From the NCBI RefSeq assembly GCF_002752675.1, contig NZ_CP024608.1, forward strand, positions 868,001 to 932,000: a stretch of DNA of 64,000 bases, read 5' to 3'. The notes beneath the pieces are model-generated. The model saw only the letters and a list, made by a program, of their open reading frames with translations. It ran no database searches and was not told the DNA's origin. Below are positions 45,886-55,601 of this stretch, piece by piece. The position numbers were made by a program, and so were the translations under genes. Origin of the DNA: Massilia violaceinigra. Its GTDB lineage: Bacteria > Pseudomonadota > Gammaproteobacteria > Burkholderiales > Burkholderiaceae_D. How positions within the stretch are numbered: the stretch's first letter is position 1; every line of letters begins with the position of its first letter.

Positions 45886-47154
45886 TCAGTTGTTGATCGA
45901 CACGCGCGCGGCGTTGGCGAAGGTGTCGGTGCCGGCGACGACGACCTTGTCGCCGGTTTTCAGGCCCGCCAGGATTTCGACGGACGTCACGCTGGTCGCG
46001 CCCAGCTTGATCGGGGTGCGCACGGCCACGCCGTCCGCAAGCACGTAGGCGAAGCGGCCCCCTTCGCTTTCGACGAAGGGGCCGCGCGGCAGCAGGATGA
46101 CGTCGCGCTTTTCTTCGATCAGCAGGCGCGCGCTGACGCGCTGGCTCTGGCGCAGGCCCTTGGGTTGGGCGCCGTCGAAGCGCACCCGCGCCAGTACCTG
46201 GTTCTTGACCACTTCGGGCGAGAGGGCCGACAGCTTGCCGCTGGCAGTGACGTTGCCAAGCGCGATCTCGGCGCTCATGCCCAGGCCCATGTCGTCGACG
46301 TAGGTTTCCGGGACTTCGAGTTCGACTTCGAGGCGCGACAAGTCCACCAGCGTCATGAGCGCCGCGTTGGCCGCCACCACGCTGCGGTTCTGCACCGACA
46401 GCGTGCCGATGAAACCGTCGACCGGCGCACGCACGGAGAGTTCATCCACGCGGCGCTGGGCGTTGGCCATGGACAGGCGCTGGCGATCGAGTTCGGCCAC
46501 CTTGGTTTGCAGCGCCAGGCCGACGTCGTCGCCTTCCAGCGCGGCCGCCTGGGACGCATGGCGCGCGCGGATGCCGGCCGAGTTGAGCGCGTCCTTCGCC
46601 TTCTGATAGTCGATCTTGGCGATGATGCCTTCCCGGGCCACGCTGTCGTAGCGCTCCAGGGTGCGCTGGGCCGACAGGCGGTCGATTTCGGCGGTGTCGG
46701 CTTCGCGCTGGGCCAGCAGCTTCTGTTTTTTGGCCAGGATGCGCTGGCGCGCCACTTCCGCTTCGAGCTGCTGGTAGCTCGATTGCTCGCGCTTGAGCGC
46801 GTCGGACAGGTCGGGCGATTCGAGCAGCGCCAGGACCTGGCCTTTTTTGACCGTGTCGCCGGCGGCCACCTGGAGCGTGACGGTGGCTGGCGCGGTGGCG
46901 TACAGGGTGGGACTGACGGCGGCCACCACGCGGCCGTTGACCGAGGCGTCGCGCACCAGCGTGCCGCGGGTGACTTCGGCCACGCGCAGGCGCGCTGCGC
47001 TGACCGCATGCTCGCTGGTGCGCCAGGGCGACAGCAGCAGCGCCAGGCCCCCCAGCGCGCCCAGGGCCACCACGGCGGCCACGATGCGGCGCCTGGCCTT
47101 CTGTGCGGGCGGCGCGCTGATGGTGGCGTCCTGGGAAGAGGTATCTCGGATCAT
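45886..47154 (-). CDS. Periplasmic adaptor (HlyD/MacA-like membrane fusion protein)
   Basis: Adaptor of 422 residues: short cytoplasmic N terminus, one membrane segment (IVAAVVALGALGGLALLL), a lipoyl-like half (ATVTLQVAAGDTVKKGQVLALLES), a long alpha-helical hairpin rich in Lys/Gln/Glu, and C-terminal beta domains. It should link the FtsX-type permeases to an outer-membrane channel, which is not encoded here. The start at 47154 (MIRDTSS) is chosen because upstream in-frame ATGs at 47181, 47184 and 47211 lie within or before the sigma-54 promoter, whose predicted start point is near 47177. First gene of the operon. Confidence 0.9.
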   Translation of the reverse strand: MIRDTSSQDATISAPPAQKARRRIVAAVVALGALGGLALLLSPWRTSEHAVSAARLRVAEVTRGTLVRDASVNGRVVAAVSPTLYATAPATVTLQVAAGDTVKKGQVLALLESPDLSDALKREQSSYQQLEAEVARQRILAKKQKLLAQREADTAEIDRLSAQRTLERYDSVAREGIIAKIDYQKAKDALNSAGIRARHASQAAALEGDDVGLALQTKVAELDRQRLSMANAQRRVDELSVRAPVDGFIGTLSVQNRSVVAANAALMTLVDLSRLEVELEVPETYVDDMGLGMSAEIALGNVTASGKLSALSPEVVKNQVLARVRFDGAQPKGLRQSQRVSARLLIEEKRDVILLPRGPFVESEGGRFAYVLADGVAVRTPIKLGATSVTSVEILAGLKTGDKVVVAGTDTFANAARVSINN

Positions 47155-47186
47155 GGTTGTTGTCTGAACAGTAAATGACATCATCA

Positions 47187-47203
47187 ATGCAGGAAGCGTG
47201 CCA
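47187..47203 (-). promoter_or_regulatory. rpoN-dependent: Sigma-54 (-24/-12) promoter of the efflux operon
   Basis: Minus strand TGGCACGCTTCCTGCAT: GG and GC are exactly 10 bases apart, TGGCACG fully matches the -24 box. A second overlapping match with the same spacing begins seven bases upstream but has a poorer -12 box. Confidence 0.85.
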
Positions 47204-47250
47204 AGTGCCAAGTGATTGATTCATAAGGGATTCGCTTATCGATGCGAGGC

Positions 47251-47301
47251 TGTCCGCGCCGTCCGGACGCCGTGTATGGACAGCGCCCGGACAGTGTGGA
47301 C
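47251..47301 (-). promoter_or_regulatory. Enhancer-like TGTCCG/CGGACA hexamer cluster of the efflux operon
   Basis: TGTCCG-N7-CGGACG (47251-47269), then TGGACA (47277), CGGACA (47288) and TGGAC (47297). It begins 48 bases upstream of the sigma-54 -24 box on the minus strand. The hexamers are the same as in the cluster at 21948-22004. The region also lies in front of the plus-strand MutS-like gene. Confidence 0.65.
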
Positions 47302-47377
47302 TTGCATTTTGTCAATTTATCCACATCTGGCAGGCTGGTTGCGCGATACCCGCGCGGCCGCAGGCCAGAAAGGCAGT

Positions 47378-49009
47378 ATGTCCGCGTTCGTATCGACCTT
47401 GTCCGCCGTGTGGACGCAAGCTGTGACCCAGTTGCGCGCGTTCCTGATCATTCCCGACAGGGAGCCGGTCGATTACGGTTTCGTGGCGGGCGACGTGGCG
47501 CAGGTGCACCGGCTGTGCGCCGATCCGGCGCGCGGCGCGCTCGATGACGCCACCTGGAAGGACCTGCTGCTCGATACCTACCGCGCGCAGTTATCGAAAG
47601 AGGTGAGCATCTTCGGCCAGCAGGTGCTGTACCAGCGCCTGCGCGCGGGGCTGGACGACGACGCGTGCGCCGCCGTGGGCGAGCGTGTGCGCGACCTGAT
47701 GGGCGATCCCGAGCGCCTGGCCGCGCTGCACCGCGACTGCACCTCGCTGCGCCATGCGGACAAGGAGATCGCCACCTTGCTGTTTGAAGATACCGCGCCG
47801 CCCGCGCCCTGGTGGGTCGGCAAGACCTGGCCGCTGCCGCTGCTGCTGCTGGCGTCGATCGCGGCCGTCATCGTCACGCCGGCCGCGTGGCTGGCCACCG
47901 GCGTGGTCGCGTACATATTAATGAGCACCCAGATGCGCTACTACGAACGGGTGGAAGAGTGGGAACGCTCGATGAATGCGCTGCAGATGCTGCTGCGGGT
48001 CTCCAGCATCCTGGGCGCGCGCAAGGATGCGTTGCTGCTGCCGTTTGCCGGCCCGGCCGCGGCGGCGGGCAAGCTCAATCGCCAGCTTTCGCGCGCGCCG
48101 ATGGTGGTCATGACGCCGGGCGCGCGCACCTACCTTGACTGGTTCATGCTCGACAACGTGAATCACTACTTCAAGGGCGTGCGGCTGGTGCACGGCAACC
48201 TGGACTTCCTGCGTGCGTGTTTTGTGTGGGTGGGCGAGCTGGAGGCCGATATCGCGCTGGCGCGCCATCTGCTCCAGGCGCCCGTGCTGTGCTGGGCCGA
48301 GCGCCACACGTCCCAGTCGATTGCGCTGGCGGGCACCGTGCATCCGCTGCTGCCGCAGGCGCAGGCGCTGTCGGTCAGGCTCGATGGGGGCGGCGCCTTC
48401 ATCTCGGGCCAGAACGGGGTCGGCAAGAGCACCTTGCTGCGCACCGTGGGCGTGAATCTGGTGACGGCGCGCGCCTTCGGCTTTTGCTATGCCGAGAAGG
48501 CCAGCGTGCCGGACCTGCCGGTCTACACCAGCATGCAGAGCGAGGATTCGCTGTTCGGGGGCGAGAGCCTGTACATGGCCGAACTGCGGCGCGCGCAGGA
48601 GCTGCTGGCTGCGGCCGACGGAGCGCATCCCGGCATCTGCATCATCGACGAGATTTTCCGTGGCACCAATCACCTCGAATCGGTGTCGGCGGCCGCCTCG
48701 GTGCTCGATGTGCTGGCGGCCAAGGGGCTGGTAATGGTCTCGTCGCACAACCTGGTGCTGGCGTCCTTGCTGGCGCAGCGGCTATCGCCCCTGTGCGTGC
48801 GGCTGGATGCCGATGGCCGGCTGGCGCTGGAAGCGGGCGTGCTGGCGCATACCAACGGCATCGCCTTGCTGGCGCAGCGCGGCTTCGGCCCCGCCATCGA
48901 AGCGCGGGCGGGCAGGGTGTTCGACTGGCTCAATGGCTATCTGGCGCATCCGGGCGATTGCGACGGGGTGCTGGCGGGCGAGAACATGAGTGAACCGGTA
49001 TCGCCTTAG
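47378..49009 (+). CDS. Membrane-anchored MutS-like ATPase
   Basis: Protein of 543 residues whose C-terminal half is a MutS-type ATPase: Walker A GQNGVGKST at 344-352, Walker B ICIIDEIFRGTNHLES and a downstream SSHN switch. The mismatch-binding and connector domains of true MutS are absent. Instead there are two membrane segments near 147-185 (WPLPLLLLASIAAVIV...WLATGVVAYILM). Such membrane MutS-like proteins are widespread but of unknown function; DNA repair is not implied. The ATG at 47378 with AAAGG upstream is chosen over an in-frame start at 47216, which would run through the hexamer cluster. It is divergent from the efflux operon. Confidence 0.85.
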   Translation: MSAFVSTLSAVWTQAVTQLRAFLIIPDREPVDYGFVAGDVAQVHRLCADPARGALDDATWKDLLLDTYRAQLSKEVSIFGQQVLYQRLRAGLDDDACAAVGERVRDLMGDPERLAALHRDCTSLRHADKEIATLLFEDTAPPAPWWVGKTWPLPLLLLASIAAVIVTPAAWLATGVVAYILMSTQMRYYERVEEWERSMNALQMLLRVSSILGARKDALLLPFAGPAAAAGKLNRQLSRAPMVVMTPGARTYLDWFMLDNVNHYFKGVRLVHGNLDFLRACFVWVGELEADIALARHLLQAPVLCWAERHTSQSIALAGTVHPLLPQAQALSVRLDGGGAFISGQNGVGKSTLLRTVGVNLVTARAFGFCYAEKASVPDLPVYTSMQSEDSLFGGESLYMAELRRAQELLAAADGAHPGICIIDEIFRGTNHLESVSAAASVLDVLAAKGLVMVSSHNLVLASLLAQRLSPLCVRLDADGRLALEAGVLAHTNGIALLAQRGFGPAIEARAGRVFDWLNGYLAHPGDCDGVLAGENMSEPVSP

Positions 49010-49067
49010 CGCAGGCCTTCGATTGCCGCCTGCGCGGGATCATGTCGTCCTTGGGGGCGGTGATACG

Positions 49068-50888
49068 CTATTTTTCGCGCTTGAGCGGCGTGCCCTTGTC
49101 GATGATCTCGCGGCAGTCGCCTTTCCAGGTGGCGTTGTCGTAGTCGCTCCAGCCGTAGCTGTCGACGTAGCGCTTGTGCTGCTTGAATCCGGGATTGACG
49201 AAACTCCATTCCAGGCGCTCGTCGGCGTAGCGGATGTCGGCCAGGTCGAGCAGGGTGTGGAACATGTTCTCGGTCGACAGGCGCGCCTTGCCGTGGCGCT
49301 GCAGCTGCGCCACCTTGTCGGGATAGCGCGCCAGGTACTGGTCCGAATACCAGAGCAGCGCGGGCACGTGGAATTCGTACTGGGTATTGTGGCCGTGGAA
49401 GGCCAGCTTGCAGCTGTTGTCGTACAGCGTCTGGCCGTGGTCGGACACGTACAGCATGGCGCTGCGCTGCTGCGAGCCTTTCAGCTGCCCGATCACGCTG
49501 GCCAGGAACCAGTCTGTATACAGGATGGTGCTGTCGTAACTGTTATTGAGCTGGGTCTTGAGCGCGGGGTCGGTGTAGACCGGCTTGTCGATGCCGAACA
49601 GCGATGGCTGCCAGCGGTCGAACTGTTTTGGGTAGCGCTGGCTGTAGTTCCAGTGGCTGCCCAGCGAGTGCAGCACGATCAGCTTTTTCGGGGCCGGGTC
49701 GGCGATGGCGTTGCGCAGCGGCTCGAACAGGATCTCGTCGAAATTGGAGTTGTTGGTAAAGCCGCCCAGGTTGAGGAACTGGATCACATCCGCCTCTTTG
49801 GCAAAGACCGAGACGGGCGTGTCGAATTCGCCGAACGAGATCTGGTTCGACAGCCAGTAGGTCTTGAAGCCGGCTTCCTTGTAGGCGGTCAGGAAGGATT
49901 TTTCGGCGAAGCCGTCCTTGAGGCTCTTGATGGCCGGTTTGCGCGAGATCATGACCGGCACCGACAGGCGCGTGGCCGAGACGGACGTGATCACGTCGGG
50001 CAGGGTGACCAGGTTGGCTTCCTTGCCGAGCAGGGGATTGGTGTCGCGCGCGTAGCCGTTCAAGCTCCAGCGGTCGAAGCGCGACGATTCGCCGATCACC
50101 ATCAGCACGATTTCCGGCTGCGTATCGGGCGCTGCCTGGCGCGCGCCGAAGGTGAAGCCGCTGTTGCGCTGTCCCAGCTCGGCCAGGTGCTTGCGTTCTT
50201 TATAGAAGTCGACGCCGCGCGCCGTGATCCCGAAAGGCCAGGATTGCGCAAACGCGCCCAGTTCGAGCGGCAGCACCGCCCAGTGGGGCAGGGGAACGGA
50301 CTTCCAGCCGGTGTGCCCGGCGCCCGGGGCGGGCTTGCTGGCGCTGGCCGCCGCCGTCTTCGATGCCGCGCCTGGCGCCGCGGCGCGTGGAGCGACGCCG
50401 AATTCGTGACCGTACGCCCACACGCCGGCGCCAATGGCCAACAGGCCCAGGCTGAGCCAGCGCGAGCTGTCGTCCCAGTCGAGCTCGCGGGCGCGGCGGG
50501 CGGCCTGAAAGGTCGTGACCCACCAAGCGACGACCGCGGCCATGACGGCGAGCATCAGCCAGACTGTCTTGCCGAGAAACTCGAGCGCTTCCTTGGGACT
50601 GGTTTCGGCAATGATGCCGAGATGGTGGGTGGAAATGCTTTGCCCGTAGAAACTGAACAGGTAGATTTCGGTCGGCAGCGCCAGGAAAGCCGGGATCAGC
50701 AGCCAGTGGAACCAGGCGGGACGCTTGAACAGCGCCCACACCGCCACCCAGGCCACCGCCTCGATGCCGAGCACCTGCCACGGACGGTCGAGCCGCTTGC
50801 CCAGCAGCATGGGGAAGAAGGGGATGGCCGACAGTGCCGCGTACGTCAGCAGCAGGTAGAGTGGGGCAGGGCGCAGCAGATGTCGCAT
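49068..50888 (-). CDS. Phosphoethanolamine transferase, EptA/CptA (sulfatase-fold) family
   Basis: Inner-membrane enzyme of 606 residues. Four to five N-terminal membrane segments (to about 135), then a periplasmic alkaline-phosphatase/sulfatase domain with VIGESSR (E267, S268), VSDHGQTLYD and HGHNTQYE, which hold the usual metal ligands. Members move phosphoethanolamine to lipid A, LPS core or glucans. The nucleophile, Thr in EptA (GETAR), is replaced by Ser at 268 here. A spacer rich in Ala/Pro (about 165-195) links the two parts. Target lipid or glycan not known; it stands alone, convergent with the MutS-like gene. Confidence 0.86.
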   Translation of the reverse strand: MRHLLRPAPLYLLLTYAALSAIPFFPMLLGKRLDRPWQVLGIEAVAWVAVWALFKRPAWFHWLLIPAFLALPTEIYLFSFYGQSISTHHLGIIAETSPKEALEFLGKTVWLMLAVMAAVVAWWVTTFQAARRARELDWDDSSRWLSLGLLAIGAGVWAYGHEFGVAPRAAAPGAASKTAAASASKPAPGAGHTGWKSVPLPHWAVLPLELGAFAQSWPFGITARGVDFYKERKHLAELGQRNSGFTFGARQAAPDTQPEIVLMVIGESSRFDRWSLNGYARDTNPLLGKEANLVTLPDVITSVSATRLSVPVMISRKPAIKSLKDGFAEKSFLTAYKEAGFKTYWLSNQISFGEFDTPVSVFAKEADVIQFLNLGGFTNNSNFDEILFEPLRNAIADPAPKKLIVLHSLGSHWNYSQRYPKQFDRWQPSLFGIDKPVYTDPALKTQLNNSYDSTILYTDWFLASVIGQLKGSQQRSAMLYVSDHGQTLYDNSCKLAFHGHNTQYEFHVPALLWYSDQYLARYPDKVAQLQRHGKARLSTENMFHTLLDLADIRYADERLEWSFVNPGFKQHKRYVDSYGWSDYDNATWKGDCREIIDKGTPLKREK

Positions 50889-51070
50889 CAGGGAAACGTG
50901 GTCCAGCCAAATTGGCCATTATCCCGGGTTTTTAGTTCTCTCTGCCAAATATTCGATGCAGCAAAGTGTTGTCTCGATTGTAATTATATGTAGTTGGATG
51001 CAATTGATGATGCTTCATGCTGTTACAATGGCAACGTTTTTATACTAATAACCTGAATGAGAGTAACTTC

Positions 51071-51814
51071 ATGACATCCACAATTCGTATTGCCGCGCTG
51101 ACCATGTTCATCCTGACCTCCGGCGCCGCTTCGGCCATCGACCTCGGCGGCATGCTGGGCGCGGGCAAGGATCTGGCCAAGGCCGCCACCATCAGCGACA
51201 AGGACGTGATCGAAGGTTCGCGTCTGATGATGCGCCAGATGGACAAGGAAGAAAAAGTCGCGCCGGCCGGCAGCAAGTACGCCAAGCGTCTGGCGATGCT
51301 GACCAAGGGCCTGGAAAATGAAGATGGCCTGAAGCTGAACTTCGCGGTGTACCAGTCCAGTGAAGTCAATGCCTTCGCCACGCCGGACGGCAGCATCCGT
51401 ATTTACGCGGGCTTGATGGACCTGATGAACGACGACGAACTGCGCGGCGTGATCGGCCACGAAATCGGCCACACCAAGCTGGGTCACTCGGCGTCGCAGA
51501 TGAAAAAGGCGCTGTTGCTGTCGGCCGGTACCAAGGCGGCGGGCGCGAGCGGCAACCAGATCGGCGGCATGGTCGCCGCCAACGAAGAAACCATCAAGGC
51601 CTTCGGCAATGCGCAGTTCTCGCAGTCCGATGAGACCTCGTCGGATGATTATGGCTTCAAGTTCATGCAGAAGCACAAGTACGACGTGCGCGCGATGGAA
51701 TCGGCATTCCGCAAGCTGGCCAAGCAGGAACAGGGCGAAGGCAGCATGATGGCGAGCCACCCGGGTTCGAACTCGCGCGCCGATCGCATGAAGGCGGCGG
51801 CTGACAAGCTGTAA
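51071..51814 (+). CDS. Periplasmic M48-family metalloprotease (LoiP/YcaL-like)
   Basis: Exported zinc protease of 247 residues. Signal peptide MTSTIRIAALTMFILTSGAASA; zinc motif HEIGH (H130, E131, H134) and the ETSSDDYG motif (ExxxDxxG) that gives the third ligand. Size and layout match LoiP/YcaL/BepA-like proteases that degrade misassembled outer-membrane proteins, but without a TPR domain and without a lipobox Cys. The start at 51071 follows GAGAGTAAC and gives the signal peptide. Confidence 0.88.
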   Translation: MTSTIRIAALTMFILTSGAASAIDLGGMLGAGKDLAKAATISDKDVIEGSRLMMRQMDKEEKVAPAGSKYAKRLAMLTKGLENEDGLKLNFAVYQSSEVNAFATPDGSIRIYAGLMDLMNDDELRGVIGHEIGHTKLGHSASQMKKALLLSAGTKAAGASGNQIGGMVAANEETIKAFGNAQFSQSDETSSDDYGFKFMQKHKYDVRAMESAFRKLAKQEQGEGSMMASHPGSNSRADRMKAAADKL

Positions 51815-51843
51815 TAGTCGGGTTGGGGACCTCTGAATAAGCT

Positions 51844-51970
51844 CCGTCGTTCCTGGCACTGCCAGAAACGACTCCCCGCGCCAAGGCGGCACTCGGCGGG
51901 GACCCATGGTGCTCGCTCGGGTCGTGGCTGCGCTACGAACTTGGGTCCCCGCCTGGCGCGGGGACGACGG
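51844..51970. repeat. Intergenic palindromic repeat, copy B
   Basis: About 127-bp imperfect palindrome beginning CCGTCGTTCC and ending GGGGACGACGG. It shares the core CCCGCGCCAAGGCGGCACTC with copy C at 63869. Lies between the M48 gene and the str operon promoter. Confidence 0.82.
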
Positions 51971-52099
51971 TGCTGAGGTTGACGGCCGCAGAGGGCACGA
52001 TCGCCCATGCTGGCTATAACGCACTGTCTCACCCCCGCCACACTCTCCCGTTTCCCCAGCACCATCGCCCCACATCCGCATTGCCGAGCGTTAAACTGT

Positions 52100-52128
52100 T
52101 TGACTGCCTGTCCCATCGCGTCTATACT
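52100..52128 (+). promoter_or_regulatory. Strong sigma-70 promoter of the str operon
   Basis: TTGACT and TATACT separated by exactly 17 bases, near-perfect sigma-70 consensus, about 165 bases before rpsL. Transcription would begin near 52135. Confidence 0.85.
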
Positions 52129-52239
52129 CGCGAGTTCTCGATTTTATTCTGCGCATTGTTTACGCATTCAGCGCCGCTCCTCGCAGGGCGGCTGTCGGTG
52201 CCTCTCCTGCGTAGTCCTCGTCGGGACTCCGTTTTAGTC

Positions 52240-52258
52240 CCCGGACACTTTGTCCGGG
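52240..52258 (+). promoter_or_regulatory. Hairpin in the rpsL leader
   Basis: Perfect 8-bp stem CCCGGACA/TGTCCGGG with a 3-base loop, 34 bases before the rpsL start and followed by TTATT. A second hairpin (GGGACT/AGTCCC) lies just upstream. Could be an attenuator or a processing site; not proven. Confidence 0.5.
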
Positions 52259-52292
52259 TTATTCATGTTGTAATTTTGTTGGATTTATAACG

Positions 52293-52676
52293 ATGCCAAC
52301 CATCAATCAACTGATTCGCAATCCACGTGTCGCTCTGACCGTGAAAAGCAAATCGCCGGCGCTGGAAAACAGCCCGCAAAAACGTGGTGTTTGCACCCGT
52401 GTGTACACGACGACTCCAAAGAAGCCAAACTCGGCTCTGCGTAAAGTCGCCAAAGTTCGCCTGACCAACGGTTTCGAAGTCATTTCGTACATCGGCGGTG
52501 AAGGCCACAACCTGCAAGAACACAGTGTCGTGCTGCTGCGCGGCGGTCGTGTTAAGGATTTGCCGGGTGTGCGTTACCACATGGTTCGCGGTGCACTGGA
52601 TACCCAGGGCGTTAAAGACCGTAAGCAAGCTCGTTCGAAGTACGGTACGAAGCGCGCTAAAGCAGGCAAGAAGTAA
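52293..52676 (+). CDS. rpsL: 30S ribosomal protein S12
   Basis: Protein of 127 residues, unmistakable S12 sequence ([44 protein letters not shown]). It sits in the 30S decoding centre. K43 and K88, the sites of most streptomycin-resistance changes, are wild type. First gene of the str operon. Confidence 0.98.
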   Translation: MPTINQLIRNPRVALTVKSKSPALENSPQKRGVCTRVYTTTPKKPNSALRKVAKVRLTNGFEVISYIGGEGHNLQEHSVVLLRGGRVKDLPGVRYHMVRGALDTQGVKDRKQARSKYGTKRAKAGKK

Positions 52677-52803
52677 TTTTTCGCCCCGCTTTCACTAGAA
52701 GTTTAACGAGTTGAACCGACCGTAATGGTCGAGTAAGTGGATGGCTATGATGGCCGCCGCGAGTGCGCACCGCGCGCTCAACTGAAGATAGGAAGGAATT
52801 GAT

Positions 52804-53274
52804 ATGCCACGTCGTCGTGAAGTACCCAAGCGCGAAATCTTGCCAGATCCAAAGTTCGGTAACCAAGATGTCGCCAAATTCGTCAACGTACTGATGTTGT
52901 CCGGTAAAAAATCGGTCGCAGAAAACATCATCTACGGTGCATTTGAGCACATCAAGCAAAAGTCCGGCAAAGACCCGCTCGAAGTGTTTGCAACCGCGAT
53001 CAACAATGCCAAGCCGATGGTCGAGGTTAAGTCCCGCCGCGTCGGTGGCGCCAACTACCAGGTGCCAGTTGAAGTTCGTCCGGTTCGTCGTATGGCGCTG
53101 TCCATGCGTTGGTTGCGCGAAGCCGCAAACAAGCGCAGCGAAAAATCCATGCCGCAACGCCTCGGTGGTGAACTGATGGAAGCCGCTGAAATGCGCGGTG
53201 GTGCTATGAAGAAGCGGGACGAAGTTCACCGCATGGCAGAAGCGAACAAAGCGTTCTCGCATTTCCGCTTCTAA
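52804..53274 (+). CDS. rpsG: 30S ribosomal protein S7
   Basis: Protein of 156 residues, standard length for S7, which starts assembly of the 30S head and binds 16S rRNA. Recognised by PRRREVPKR at the start, [13 protein letters not shown] and the end [16 protein letters not shown] lies before the ATG. It follows rpsL by 127 bases. Confidence 0.98.
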   Translation: MPRRREVPKREILPDPKFGNQDVAKFVNVLMLSGKKSVAENIIYGAFEHIKQKSGKDPLEVFATAINNAKPMVEVKSRRVGGANYQVPVEVRPVRRMALSMRWLREAANKRSEKSMPQRLGGELMEAAEMRGGAMKKRDEVHRMAEANKAFSHFRF

Positions 53275-53406
53275 TCAATTGGCCACGCCCCGGTTTGCAC
53301 ATTTGTGTGAGCCCAGGCGCGGCCATGTATCTGTTGTTCGAGGCCGGGCTCATTTTGTTCACAAAATGCCGCTCGGTTTTGTCCATTAAAAGATTTAGGA
53401 ATAATT

Positions 53407-55512
53407 ATGGCACGCAAGACCCCCATTGAGCGCTACCGCAATATCGGTATCTCGGCTCACATCGATGCTGGCAAGACCACCACGACCGAGCGCGTCCTGT
53501 TCTACACGGGCGTGAACCACAAGATCGGCGAAGTGCATGATGGCGCGGCCACCATGGACTGGATGGAGCAAGAGCAGGAACGCGGTATCACGATTACCTC
53601 GGCTGCGACGACCTGCTTCTGGAAAGGGATGGCTAACAATTTCCCTGAGCACCACATCAACATCATCGACACCCCGGGCCACGTTGACTTCACCATTGAA
53701 GTTGAACGCTCGATGCGCGTGCTCGACGGTGCTTGCATGGTTTACTGCGCAGTGGGCGGTGTTCAGCCACAGTCGGAAACCGTATGGCGTCAGGCGAACA
53801 AGTACAAGGTGCCACGTCTTGCTTTTGTCAACAAGATGGACCGTACCGGCGCCAACTTCTTCAAGGTCTACGAGCAGATGCGCGCTCGCCTGAAGGCGAA
53901 CCCGATTCCGCTGCAGATTCCTATCGGCGCCGAAGACAACTTCAAGGGCGTGGTCGATCTGGTCAAGATGAAAGCCATCTACTGGGACGACGCGTCGCAG
54001 GGCATGAAGTTCGACTACCGCGACATTCCTGCTGAGTTGCAAGAGCAGGCTGCCGAGTGGCGTCTGAAGCTCGTCGAAACCGCTGCTGAAGCGAACGACG
54101 AACTGATGAACAAGTACCTGGAAGAAGGCGACCTGACGGAAGCCGAGATCAAGGCTGCTCTGCGCCAGCGTACCATCGCGTCGGAAATCGTCCCGATGAT
54201 GTGCGGCACCGCGTTCAAGAACAAGGGCGTGCAAGCCATGCTCGACGGCGTGATCGAATACCTGCCATCGCCAATCGACATCCCGCCAGTCAAGGGTATG
54301 GACGAAGATGACCAGCCGACCACGCGTAAAGCGGAAGACGACGAGAAATTCTCGGCGCTGGCATTCAAGATCATGACCGACCCGTTCGTGGGCCAGCTGA
54401 TCTTCTTCCGCGTCTACTCGGGCATGATCAAGTCGGGCGACACCGTCTACAATCCGATCAAGAACAAGAAAGAGCGTCTTGGCCGTATTTTGCAGATGCA
54501 CGCTAACCAGCGCGAAGAAATCAAGGAAGTCCACGCCGGCGATATCGCCGCCGCGGTCGGCCTGAAAGACGCGACCACGGGCGAAACCCTGTGCGATCCA
54601 TCGTCGATCATCACGCTGGAAAAAATGGTCTTCCCTGAGCCGGTGATTCAGCAGGCAGTCGAGCCGAAAACCAAGGCTGACCAGGAAAAAATGGGCCTGG
54701 CGCTGAACCGCCTGGCACAGGAAGATCCTTCGTTCCGCGTAAAAACCGATGAAGAATCGGGCCAGACCATCATCGGTGGTATGGGCGAGTTGCACCTGGA
54801 AATTATCGTTGACCGCATGAAGCGCGAATTCGGCGTCGAAGCGACCGTCGGCAAGCCACAAGTGGCTTACCGCGAAACGATCCGCAAGGTGTGCGAAGAA
54901 TCCGAAGGCAAGTTCGTCAAGCAGTCGGGCGGTCGTGGTCAGTACGGTCACGTTGTCCTGAAGATCGAGCCGCAAGAAGCCGGCAAAGGCTTTGAATTCG
55001 TCGACGCCATCAAGGGCGGCACCGTTCCACGCGAATACATCCCTGCAGTTGAAAAGGGTGTGCGCGGCACGCTGAACGCCGGCGTGATGGCCGGTTATCC
55101 AGTGGTCGACGTCAAGGTCACGCTGTTCTTCGGTTCGTACCACGATGTGGACTCGAACGAAAACGCGTTCCAGATGGCCGCTTCGATGGCATTCAAAGAT
55201 GGCTGCCGTAAAGCATCGCCAGTCATCCTCGAGCCAATGATGGCCGTGGAAGTGGAAACGCCGGAAGACTACGCCGGTACCGTGATGGGCGATCTGTCGT
55301 CCCGCCGCGGTATGGTGCAGGGCATGGACGAGATCCCAGGCGGCGGCGGCAAGATCATCAAAGCCGAAGTGCCACTGTCCGAAATGTTCGGTTACTCGAC
55401 CTCGCTGCGTTCCGCAACGCAAGGCCGTGCTACCTACACGATGGAATTCAAGCACTACTCGGAAGCGCCTAAGCACGTTACCGATGCAATCGTAACGGCC
55501 AAGGCCAAGTAA
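53407..55512 (+). CDS. fusA: Elongation factor G
   Basis: Translocation GTPase of 701 residues, full length. G1 [10 protein letters not shown]2 RGITITSA, G3 [10 protein letters not shown]4 NKMD, followed by domains II-V in normal order (GGRGQYGHV in domain IV). Third gene of the str operon. The gap before it (53275-53406) contains an 18-base palindrome CATTTTGT-TC-ACAAAATG at 53351-53368. Confidence 0.98.
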   Translation: MARKTPIERYRNIGISAHIDAGKTTTTERVLFYTGVNHKIGEVHDGAATMDWMEQEQERGITITSAATTCFWKGMANNFPEHHINIIDTPGHVDFTIEVERSMRVLDGACMVYCAVGGVQPQSETVWRQANKYKVPRLAFVNKMDRTGANFFKVYEQMRARLKANPIPLQIPIGAEDNFKGVVDLVKMKAIYWDDASQGMKFDYRDIPAELQEQAAEWRLKLVETAAEANDELMNKYLEEGDLTEAEIKAALRQRTIASEIVPMMCGTAFKNKGVQAMLDGVIEYLPSPIDIPPVKGMDEDDQPTTRKAEDDEKFSALAFKIMTDPFVGQLIFFRVYSGMIKSGDTVYNPIKNKKERLGRILQMHANQREEIKEVHAGDIAAAVGLKDATTGETLCDPSSIITLEKMVFPEPVIQQAVEPKTKADQEKMGLALNRLAQEDPSFRVKTDEESGQTIIGGMGELHLEIIVDRMKREFGVEATVGKPQVAYRETIRKVCEESEGKFVKQSGGRGQYGHVVLKIEPQEAGKGFEFVDAIKGGTVPREYIPAVEKGVRGTLNAGVMAGYPVVDVKVTLFFGSYHDVDSNENAFQMAASMAFKDGCRKASPVILEPMMAVEVETPEDYAGTVMGDLSSRRGMVQGMDEIPGGGGKIIKAEVPLSEMFGYSTSLRSATQGRATYTMEFKHYSEAPKHVTDAIVTAKAK

Positions 55513-55535
55513 TTTAGTTAGTTATAGTTAGTTGA

Positions 55536-55570
55536 GGACAGAGCACATGCGTGAAAACCGTGCTCTGTCC
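55536..55570 (+). promoter_or_regulatory. Intercistronic hairpin between fusA and tuf
   Basis: Perfect 11-bp stem GGACAGAGCAC/GTGCTCTGTCC with a 13-base loop; no T-run follows, so it is more likely an RNA processing or attenuation site than a full terminator. Lies 31 bases before the tuf start. Confidence 0.6.
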
Positions 55571-55601
55571 CACAAAAATGAAAATTTAAAGGAAATTCAA
55601 A

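Noticed and set aside
49009..49035. Hairpin GCGCAGGC/GCCTGCGC between the MutS-like gene and the convergent transferase gene
   Set aside because: No T-run on either side; too weak to call a terminator.
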